In this document: piece after piece, positions 1-5,184 of the stretch
Numbering within the stretch: position 1 is the stretch's first letter
How the letters are laid out: every line of letters begins with the position of its first letter
Origin: an uncultured Clostridium sp.
GTDB taxonomy: Bacteria; Bacillota; Clostridia; TANB77; CAG-508
Direction of reading: 5' to 3'
DNA length: 5,331 nt
Assembly (NCBI GenBank): GCA_945937855.1
Contig: CAMEUC010000103.1
Span: 1-5,331, forward strand
Program-made: the position numbers and the translations under genes
The notes under the pieces: model-generated
The model's input: only the letters and a program-made list of their open reading frames with translations
What the model was told of the DNA's origin: nothing
The model's database searches: none

Positions 1-92
1 TAGATAATTCAAGAAAAAGAAAAAATGGGACAGAATGTATATTGTGTTTGAAGTGTATAGATGAATGCCCTAAAAAAGCATTACATTTATAA
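1..92 (+). CDS. 4Fe-4S ferredoxin-type protein, C-terminal end only
   Basis: The reading frame enters from the left edge (codons start at base 3) and stops at TAA 90-92, so only the last 29 residues are visible. They contain C-x2-C-x2-C-x3-C-P (cysteine codons at 36, 45, 54 and 66), the classical motif that binds one [4Fe-4S] cluster, followed by a short KKALHL tail. In this motif three cysteines ligate one cluster and the last, before proline, usually serves a second cluster, so more cysteines are expected upstream. The protein probably carries electrons. It could be a small ferredoxin, a membrane polyferredoxin of the NapH/CcoG type, or the ferredoxin domain of a larger oxidoreductase; the visible part cannot decide. 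The motif is certain, the parent family is not. Confidence 0.82.
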   Translation, partial: DNSRKRKNGTECILCLKCIDECPKKALHL

Positions 93-100
93 ATAGTATG

Positions 101-139
101 TTAACAAATAGCTCTTTGTTAGATTTCTATTTCTTTATT
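101..139 (+). terminator. Weak stem-loop with T-rich tail after the ferredoxin-like gene
   Basis: TAACAAA (102-108) pairs with TTTGTTA (115-121) around a 6-base loop, and the downstream strand (124-139) is rich in T but interrupted by A and C. The stem is short and has only one G-C pair, so it would be a poor intrinsic terminator. Its place, 9 bases after the stop codon and before a new promoter, fits the role. Confidence 0.35.
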
Positions 140-150
140 TACAAAAAATA

Positions 151-179
151 TTGAAATTTTGTGTGTTTTCTTGTAGAAT
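151..179 (+). promoter_or_regulatory. Sigma-A type promoter for the DUF5684 gene
   Basis: TTGAAA (151-156) and TAGAAT (174-179) each match the sigma-A consensus at five of six positions and are separated by exactly 17 bases. Transcription would start near 186, giving a leader of about 30 bases. That leader contains AAAGGAG (198-204), the ribosome binding site, 12 bases before the ATG at 217. This is somewhat farther than usual, but no closer start codon exists. Confidence 0.7.
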
Positions 180-216
180 AAAATTATATTTTGTTTGAAA
201 GGAGAAAATTTTTAAT

Positions 217-711
217 ATGAACTATGATTTTTCAAATTTATTAACAGAAACAGCAGTAGCATCTGCTGATGCATATGCTATAAGTGGGGTATTTGGCGCT
301 ATTGCTGGAGCAGTTGTTGGATTATTTGTGATATTTTGTGTTGTAGCTGGAGTAATATCTATTCTTACTATTATTGCTAATTGGATAATATTTAATAAGG
401 CAGGAGAAAAAGGCTGGAAATCAATAATTCCAATTTATAATGTTATAACATTATTTAAGGTAGCTGGAATATCTCCTTGGTGGGTATTAGGATATTTGGC
501 AGTATTTATTCCGTATATTGGATCTCTTGTTTGTTTAGGTATTACTATTTATCTATATATTAGTCTTGCAAAGGCTTTTGGAAAAAGTACTGAATTTACA
601 GTAGGTTTAATATTATTAAATACCATATTTATGATGATTTTAGCATTTGGTAATTCAGAATATCAACTAAATAAAGTAGTTTCTGAAGTTCCTGAAACTG
701 AGGAAAAATAA
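217..711 (+). CDS. DUF5684 family small integral membrane protein
   Basis: This 164-residue membrane protein belongs to DUF5684, a family of unknown function common in Bacillota and related bacteria. The family signature is clear. A segment of the form F-x-KAGxxGWxSIIPIYN runs over residues 59-75, with KVAG at 81-84 and a WW pair at 88-89. The second half carries LAKAFGKS (117-124) and ends in the ILAFGNSEY block (141-149). Hydrophobic stretches lie at about 21-59 (long enough for one long or two helices), 87-115 and 127-145. The last 15 residues are acidic and charged (EVPETEEK end) and are probably cytoplasmic. No cleavable signal peptide or catalytic motif is seen. The gene has its own promoter and a strong terminator, so it looks monocistronic. 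Family members often occur as stand-alone genes; some are annotated near signal peptidase-like genes, but none is visible here. Confidence 0.85.
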   Translation: MNYDFSNLLTETAVASADAYAISGVFGAIAGAVVGLFVIFCVVAGVISILTIIANWIIFNKAGEKGWKSIIPIYNVITLFKVAGISPWWVLGYLAVFIPYIGSLVCLGITIYLYISLAKAFGKSTEFTVGLILLNTIFMMILAFGNSEYQLNKVVSEVPETEEK

Positions 712-716
712 GATAA

Positions 717-757
717 GGGAGAACGATCCTGAAAATATGGATTGTTCTCTTTTTTTA
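717..757 (+). terminator. Strong rho-independent terminator of the DUF5684 gene
   Basis: GAGAACGATCC (719-729) pairs with GGATTGTTCTC (739-749) over 11 base pairs including one G-U, around a 9-base loop. Seven T residues (750-756) follow directly. It begins 5 bases after the stop codon. The GC-rich base of the loop and the clean T-tract make this the best terminator in the window. Confidence 0.93.
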
Positions 758-798
758 TTTTCAATTAATTTGAGAAAGTGAATAATACTACACAATTT

Positions 799-804
799 TA
801 TAAT
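799..804 (+). promoter_or_regulatory. Perfect -10 box just upstream of the tocopherol-cyclase-like gene
   Basis: TATAAT lies 10 bases before the ATG at 815. No -35 match is found at 16-18 base spacing (the sequence around 775-782 is AAGTGA-like); the nearest TTGA-type hexamer (TTGAGA, 770-775) is 23 bases away, too far. If used, transcription would begin near 811, leaving a leader of about 4 bases. The box may also be chance in such AT-rich DNA. Confidence 0.4.
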
Positions 805-814
805 AATACATAAT

Positions 815-1768
815 ATGAAGAAACTATTTTTAATAAAAAATCCTGAACTTTTTCAAGGAGAAAAGTATATAAAAACAAATAAGAATTATTTTGAAGGCTG
901 GTATTTTAAAAATACAAGTAAAAAAAATGGAATTTCTTTTATTCCGGGAATAAATATAGATGAGCAAAGTGAAAAAGCATTTATACAAGTTATTACAAGT
1001 GATGCTTCATATTTTGTAAATTATAATATTGATGATTTCAAAACTAGTTATACACCTTTTTATATCAAAATTGGTAATAACTTTTTTTCTAAAGACGGTA
1101 TTCATGTGGATATTAAGGATAATTCTCAAAATCTAACAGTTGCAGGAAACATTAAATATTCCAACAGCCAAAATATAGGTACAAATTTTTTGAACCCTAA
1201 TATAATGGGACCATTTTCATATATTCCATTTATGGAATGTAATCATGCTATACTTAACATGAGAAACAGAGCTGATGGCGAAATTAATATTAATAATAAT
1301 AAAATAATGTTTGATGATGATATTGGGTATATAGAGAAGGATTGGGGATGTTCTTTCCCGAAATCTTATGTTTGGTGCCAAGGGAATAATTTCCAAAATT
1401 CAAAGGCTTCATTTATGCTTTCAATTGCAGATATTCCTTTTAAAGTTTTTCATTTTAAAGGTATTATTTGTGATTTAATAATAGATAATAAAGAATTTAA
1501 GTTTACAACATATAACAATGCTAAATTAATAAAATATGATGTAGATAATAGTTATTTAAATATAACTCTAAAAAAAGGAAACTATGATTTGAATATAAGT
1601 TCAAAATATAATGCCGGCCTTAAACTTTTTGCTCCTGTTAAAGGGAAAATGGAAAAAGATATTTTTGAAAGTATTTCTGCTTCAATTAATGTAACTCTAA
1701 AAAAAGATAATATTGTTGTTTTTTCTGATATCAGTAAAAATTGTGGATTAGAAATTATTCACGAATAA
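815..1768 (+). CDS. Tocopherol cyclase family protein (VTE1-like fold)
   Basis: This 317-residue protein matches the tocopherol cyclase family (PF14249), named after plant VTE1, which closes the chromanol ring of vitamin E. Conserved blocks appear in family order: NPELFQG (9-15), YFEGWYFK (25-32), SFIPGI (41-46), GPFSYIPFMECNH (132-144), the hallmark GYIEKDWGCSFPKSYVW (171-187) followed by QGNNF, FAPVKGKM (272-279), and a C-terminal CGLEI (310-314). The order and spacing suggest a complete protein built on two lipocalin-like beta barrels. No signal peptide or membrane helix is seen, so it is probably cytoplasmic. Bacterial members outside phototrophs have no established reaction; tocopherol synthesis itself is unlikely in this organism. 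The ATG at 815 is the only plausible start: the frame is closed by TGA at 779-781, has no alternative start before the ATG, and the conserved NPELFQG block begins at residue 9. No Shine-Dalgarno sequence precedes it. The protein is rich in Asn and Lys. Family assignment is firm; function is unknown. Confidence 0.88.
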   Translation: MKKLFLIKNPELFQGEKYIKTNKNYFEGWYFKNTSKKNGISFIPGINIDEQSEKAFIQVITSDASYFVNYNIDDFKTSYTPFYIKIGNNFFSKDGIHVDIKDNSQNLTVAGNIKYSNSQNIGTNFLNPNIMGPFSYIPFMECNHAILNMRNRADGEININNNKIMFDDDIGYIEKDWGCSFPKSYVWCQGNNFQNSKASFMLSIADIPFKVFHFKGIICDLIIDNKEFKFTTYNNAKLIKYDVDNSYLNITLKKGNYDLNISSKYNAGLKLFAPVKGKMEKDIFESISASINVTLKKDNIVVFSDISKNCGLEIIHE

Positions 1769-1798
1769 TTATGTCAATAATTTCTATTCCTGCTGATA

Positions 1799-1841
1799 TA
1801 AAAAATGCATATAACTTAAATAAAAGTCAATGCATTTTTTA
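1799..1841. terminator. Bidirectional terminator between convergent genes
   Basis: AAAAAATGCAT (1800-1810) pairs with ATGCATTTTTT (1830-1840), extended by T1799-A1841. Inside the 19-base loop, ACTT (1814-1817) can pair with AAGT (1824-1827), which lengthens the hairpin. Because the stem starts with an A-run and ends with a T-run, it offers a T-tract on either strand. It serves the tocopherol-cyclase-like gene from the left and the lysozyme gene from the right, and its right arm overlaps the lysozyme stop codon (1839-1841). The stem has few G-C pairs, so strength is uncertain. Confidence 0.6.
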
Positions 1842-2903
1842 AATTGGGTTTCTTATAGACCGGTTAATGGTTGGGATTTTTAGAACTTCTCCTGTGAATA
1901 TTAAATTAGGATTTTTAATATCATTTAATTCGACAATTGCTTCTATCGAAACTCCAAACATTTTAGAAATATACGTTAAAGTATTTCCTCTTTGTACAAT
2001 ATATAATCTGTGACTAGTCTCATGTATAGTGTCGCTATCTAAAGAAGGGACATATATTTTTTGTCCAACATAAATTAAATTAGGATTTGAGATATCATTA
2101 ATTTTTGCTAAATATTGGTAAGAGGTATGATATTCAATTGCAATCTGGCTTAAAGTATTTCCTCGTTCTACTATAATATAATTAGAATTTTGAGATACAT
2201 CTGGAGTTGTTTCTGTTGAAATTGTAGAAGAGTTTGATAATAAAATTCCATCTGTAAAGTAATCCCTATCTACATAATCAGAAATTCCAGAAATTCTTCC
2301 TCTATCTGTATATTGAAAACCGACCCAAGTATTCCAGTTACCATTAGCTGGCTCAGTTACGTAATAGTCCGCAACCCAGATTGGATATTTTAAAGCAAGT
2401 TCTTTAGTAAAAGCATATGCTGCATTATAGGCATCACTATAAATAACAACTTCTTTGTCAGATAATCTTTCTACTTCTGTCAGAAATACCTCGGAAATTT
2501 CGTTAATTTCAGTTATACTTAAATTTCCAAAGCTTTCAAAGTCCATTGCAAGTTTACAGTCTGGAGAAGTTCCCTTTATAACGGAAACAAAAAACTGAGC
2601 TTGTGCGCGGGCCTCACTAGTATTTTGTGCAGTCAAATAGTGATAGAACCCAACCTTTAAGCCATTATCCTTTGCATTTTGATAATTATCTCTAAAATAT
2701 GGATCAATGTAATTACTTCCTTCACTTGAACGAATATATACAATATCAATTCCATCATCTTTTACAGAAGAATAGTCAATGTATCCTTGCCATTCGCTAA
2801 CATCAATTCCGTCATAAATAACAGAACTAGAAGCTGGGAATGCGAAACAAAAAGTAGGAAATAACACAAGAACCAGCAAAAAACAAAAAAATTTTTTATA
2901 CAT
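1839..2903 (-). CDS. Secreted GH25 lysozyme with two C-terminal LysM domains
   Basis: This 354-residue enzyme is predicted to cut the beta-1,4 bond between N-acetylmuramic acid and N-acetylglucosamine in peptidoglycan. Residues 1-21 form a signal peptide (lysines 3-4, hydrophobic 5-21, probable cleavage after the FAF/PAS region near 22-24). The GH25 domain covers about 31-216: GIDVSEWQG (32-40) contains the first catalytic-site aspartate D34, MDFES (120-124) supplies the D121-x-E123 pair, and WVADY (176-180) and the QYTDRG...DRDYF end (197-216) are typical of the family's later strands. A Ser/Thr-rich linker (223-240) leads to LysM 1 (242-286) and LysM 2 (301-344), each with the (R/Q)RGNTL and NPNLI core; LysM binds glycan chains and keeps the enzyme on the cell wall. 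All catalytic residues are present. The start is set by AAGGAGG four bases upstream. No holin, phage structural gene or immunity gene lies beside it, so a host role in wall turnover, separation or competition is likelier than a phage endolysin. Confidence 0.95.
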   Translation of the reverse strand: MYKKFFCFLLVLVLFPTFCFAFPASSSVIYDGIDVSEWQGYIDYSSVKDDGIDIVYIRSSEGSNYIDPYFRDNYQNAKDNGLKVGFYHYLTAQNTSEARAQAQFFVSVIKGTSPDCKLAMDFESFGNLSITEINEISEVFLTEVERLSDKEVVIYSDAYNAAYAFTKELALKYPIWVADYYVTEPANGNWNTWVGFQYTDRGRISGISDYVDRDYFTDGILLSNSSTISTETTPDVSQNSNYIIVERGNTLSQIAIEYHTSYQYLAKINDISNPNLIYVGQKIYVPSLDSDTIHETSHRLYIVQRGNTLTYISKMFGVSIEAIVELNDIKNPNLIFTGEVLKIPTINRSIRNPI

Positions 2904-2907
2904 AAAA

Positions 2908-2914
2908 CCTCCTT
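2908..2914 (-). promoter_or_regulatory. Ribosome binding site of the lysozyme gene
   Basis: On the minus strand AAGGAGG stands four bases (TTTT) before the ATG at 2903-2901. It is a full anti-SD complement with slightly short spacing and fixes the start, which also gives a well-formed signal peptide. Confidence 0.8.
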
Positions 2915-2931
2915 ACAAAAATATATGAATA

Positions 2932-2960
2932 ACTATATAAAAATATAATTGAATTTTAAA
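2932..2960 (-). promoter_or_regulatory. Candidate promoter of the lysozyme gene
   Basis: Read on the minus strand, TTTAAA (2960-2955) and TATAGT (2937-2932) are spaced 17 bases apart. The -10 matches consensus at five of six positions, the -35 at four. The start would be near 2925, giving a leader of about 22 bases with the ribosome site. The -35 box lies inside the spacer of the divergent DUF4153 promoter. Confidence 0.4.
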
Positions 2961-2977
2961 AAGAAATATTATATAAT
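2949..2977 (+). promoter_or_regulatory. Sigma-A promoter of the DUF4153-yfcE unit
   Basis: TTGAAT (2949-2954) and a perfect TATAAT (2972-2977) are separated by exactly 17 bases. Transcription would start near 2984, giving a leader of about 29 bases that carries AAGGAGG (3000-3006), placed six bases before the ATG at 3013. This is a near-ideal expression signal for both transcription and translation. Confidence 0.75.
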
Positions 2978-3012
2978 TTTTGTAAATATAATTATCTTGA
3001 AGGAGGAAAATT

Positions 3013-4602
3013 ATGAATTATGTTAAAAAATTATTTTCTAAAACTTCTGAGACTTTTAGAAAATTAATTAAAAAGTTTCCAGCTACTTTAGCTATAATTG
3101 TATTTGCTACATTATTTACGGTGATAGATATAGAACAAGATATAGAAATATTTGATAAAGTAATGTTGCTTAGTACAATATTTGCAGTAGAAGCATTTTT
3201 TACAGAAATATGTATTTATAAAAAAAGGAGTTTTAGAATCATCAGCTATGTAGTATCTGCAGCTATCTCAATTGGTTTTACAATATTAATATTAGGAGAT
3301 GTTGTGAAAACTTATGAGGATAGTATTGCAAGAATCTTAGTGGGATATTTAATTATTTTATTCTTAATTGCAATATATCAAATAATAAAAGAAGCAGACA
3401 TAAACTTTAAAGAATATGTACTAAAAGTGTTGGCAAATGTGTTTAATAGCACAATAACATATTTAGTATTAAATTTAGGACTAACTTTAATTACAGTTAT
3501 TTTTGTAGAATTATTATTAGATTCATGGGGACATATATTAGGTAGAATACAAATTTTACTATTAGGATTATTCTATATTCCAGCATTAATAAATTCTGTA
3601 TGGGATGTTAAAGAGAAAGAGGTAAATGCTTTCTTTCAAGGACTAGTAAAATTTGTGCTCTTGCCACTAGTTTCAATTGCAATGCTAATTATATATATGT
3701 ACATAATAAAAATTTTAGTTTTAAGACAAATGCCATCAAATGTAATATTTAGAATATTAGCAGGAATATTCGTAGTAGCATTTCCAGTATGGAATATGGC
3801 AGAAAACTTTAAAGATGATAATAAATTTATAGAGAAAATAACTAAATCGTTACCATATTTTTATATGCCATTTATACTATTAGAAATATATTCACTATAT
3901 GCAAGAATATCAGAGTTTGGGATTACACCAGTTAGATATTTTGGAATATTGTTTATAATTACACAGATTATAATATTAATACTAACTGTGGTTAAAAAAG
4001 GTGAAAAGCTATCACATACATTCATATATATGGCAGTATTAGTATTAATAGCATTTATATTGCCATTAAACTATGATAAAGTCTCAATATTAAGCCAAAG
4101 TAGTATTTTAAAAGGTGAATTCCCTGAAACTTCAACATATGAGGAACTACCAACGGAAAGTAAAGCAAGGGTTTCTGGAGCATATAAATATTTAGTAAGA
4201 AATGATGCAGAAAAATATATACCAGAATATATTAACCAATATAAAGAAGAAATATATAATTTGAAAATTAGTAGCAATACAAAATATATAGACTTTAATA
4301 ATAATTATGAAGAAGTGAACGTTAGAGAATATTCAAAACTTGTAGAAGTTTACGGATATGGAACTAGTGCAGATATAAAATTTTATAATAGTGAAAATAA
4401 TTTGATTATAACTACAAATATGGAAAACTTCTTAAAAAGTGCAGTTAATTCAGAAGATGCAGAAGAATATATAGAACATAATAGATTAATAAAAATAGAT
4501 AGTGTAAAAGATATTTATATAAGGAACTTAAGCATATCATACAATGAAGATATAAGAGAAGTTACTTATATTTCAATAGATGCGTATGTATTATATAGAT
4601 AA
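3013..4602 (+). CDS. DUF4153 family polytopic membrane protein
   Basis: This 529-residue protein has a membrane half and a soluble half. About eleven hydrophobic segments can be read at roughly 24-40, 49-68, 76-96, 107-125, 147-169, 178-194, 211-237, 245-262, 281-297, 308-327 and 335-352. The region LFYIPALINSVWDVKEKEVN (186-205), the MPSNVIFRILAG stretch (240-251) and FPVWNMAENFKDD (257-269) resemble the conserved core of DUF4153, a family of unknown function in Bacillota and Bacteroidota. Residues about 353-529 are polar, rich in Tyr, Glu, Asn and Lys, and probably form a soluble domain outside the membrane, if the helix count is right. The N-terminus (1-22) is Lys-rich and lacks a cleavable signal. 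The start is fixed by an ideal AAGGAGG six bases upstream. Codons ending in A (ATA, TTA, GTA, GCA) dominate, as in the following yfcE gene. A transport or envelope role is possible but nothing in the sequence proves it. Confidence 0.85.
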   Translation: MNYVKKLFSKTSETFRKLIKKFPATLAIIVFATLFTVIDIEQDIEIFDKVMLLSTIFAVEAFFTEICIYKKRSFRIISYVVSAAISIGFTILILGDVVKTYEDSIARILVGYLIILFLIAIYQIIKEADINFKEYVLKVLANVFNSTITYLVLNLGLTLITVIFVELLLDSWGHILGRIQILLLGLFYIPALINSVWDVKEKEVNAFFQGLVKFVLLPLVSIAMLIIYMYIIKILVLRQMPSNVIFRILAGIFVVAFPVWNMAENFKDDNKFIEKITKSLPYFYMPFILLEIYSLYARISEFGITPVRYFGILFIITQIIILILTVVKKGEKLSHTFIYMAVLVLIAFILPLNYDKVSILSQSSILKGEFPETSTYEELPTESKARVSGAYKYLVRNDAEKYIPEYINQYKEEIYNLKISSNTKYIDFNNNYEEVNVREYSKLVEVYGYGTSADIKFYNSENNLIITTNMENFLKSAVNSEDAEEYIEHNRLIKIDSVKDIYIRNLSISYNEDIREVTYISIDAYVLYR

Positions 4603-4632
4603 TAAAAGGGCAGAAAAAACTGCCCTAATTTT
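4603..4632. terminator. GC-rich hairpin between DUF4153 and yfcE, weak terminator or attenuator
   Basis: AGGGCAG (4607-4613) pairs with CTGCCCT (4620-4626) around a loop of six A residues. On the plus strand the tail is TAATTTTAAT, an imperfect T-tract, so termination after DUF4153 is likely to be partial and yfcE could receive read-through. On the minus strand the same hairpin is followed by TTTTATTA, a better tail, so it could also stop antisense transcription arriving from the right. No promoter is visible between the hairpin and yfcE, which supports read-through. Confidence 0.65.
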
Positions 4633-4637
4633 AATGC

Positions 4638-4644
4638 AAGGAGA
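4638..4644 (+). promoter_or_regulatory. Ribosome binding site of yfcE
   Basis: AAGGAGA is placed six bases before the ATG at 4651, optimal spacing. It lies 12 bases after the hairpin stem, so folding of the hairpin would not hide it. Confidence 0.8.
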
Positions 4645-4650
4645 AGAGTT

Positions 4651-5175
4651 ATGAAAGCAATGGTAATATCAGACATACATGGAGGAATTAAATATTTAGA
4701 AGAAGCACTTTCAAAATTTATGGAAGAAAAAGCAGATAGATTATTGATATTAGGGGATTTCGCAGGATATTTTAGTTCTTCTAGTGATTATGAGGTAGCA
4801 GAGGCTTTAAATAAAATAGCTGATAAAATGTGTGCGGTAAGAGGTAACTGTGACAGTGAACGATTTGAAGAAATGCTAAATTTTGGACTAATGGATATAA
4901 GAAGTATAAACTTAAATAAAAATATTATTACCTTAACACATGGGCATTTATATAATAAGTACAATTTACCAGAATATTGTGGAGATATATTTATAAGTGG
5001 ACACACACACTATGGAATGATTGATAAACAACAAACCAGAATTTTTGCAAATCCTGGTTCTATATCAAGACCGAGAAATGGTTCTCAAAGAAGTTATTTA
5101 ATAATTGATGAGAATAAAATTATTTTAAAAAATTTAGAAGGACAGGTATTAGTAGAAGAAAATATAAATGATTGA
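4651..5175 (+). CDS. yfcE: YfcE/MJ0936-type metallophosphodiesterase
   Basis: This 174-residue protein is a compact calcineurin-like phosphoesterase of the YfcE family, which hydrolyses phosphodiester model substrates with a two-metal site, often Mn(II). The ligand motifs are all present and in order: SDIHG (7-11, D8 and H10), LGD (34-36, D36 bridging), VRGNCDSE (63-70, N66), THGH (96-99, H97) and GHTH (117-120, H118 and H120), followed by the FANPGSISRPR block (132-142) typical of the family. It is about ten residues shorter than Escherichia coli YfcE, mostly in the loop after D36, where the E. coli NHGPRN segment is replaced by a short Ser-rich loop (41-45). No signal peptide is seen, so it acts in the cytoplasm. 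It lies 48 bases after DUF4153 without an obvious promoter and shares its A-ending codon preference, suggesting a two-gene unit. The natural substrate is unknown. Confidence 0.93.
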   Translation: MKAMVISDIHGGIKYLEEALSKFMEEKADRLLILGDFAGYFSSSSDYEVAEALNKIADKMCAVRGNCDSERFEEMLNFGLMDIRSINLNKNIITLTHGHLYNKYNLPEYCGDIFISGHTHYGMIDKQQTRIFANPGSISRPRNGSQRSYLIIDENKIILKNLEGQVLVEENIND

Positions 5176-5184
5176 GAAATGCAA

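Noticed and set aside
93..216. Riboswitch or small RNA upstream of the DUF5684 gene
   Set aside because: Only a weak 7-base-pair hairpin lies there, before the promoter; the leader after the promoter is about 30 bases, too short for a riboswitch.
1769..1838. Additional short gene between the convergent pair
   Set aside because: The 70 bases are taken up by the two-way hairpin and contain no start with a ribosome site.
4071..4277. Open frame of 68 codons on the minus strand inside the DUF4153 gene
   Set aside because: It is antisense to a well-supported coding region, has no ribosome site and its Ser/Leu/Tyr-rich product looks like a by-product of the sense codon bias.
4788..5006. Open frame of 72 codons on the minus strand inside yfcE
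   Set aside because: It overlaps conserved metal-site codons of yfcE, has no ribosome site and resembles no family I know.
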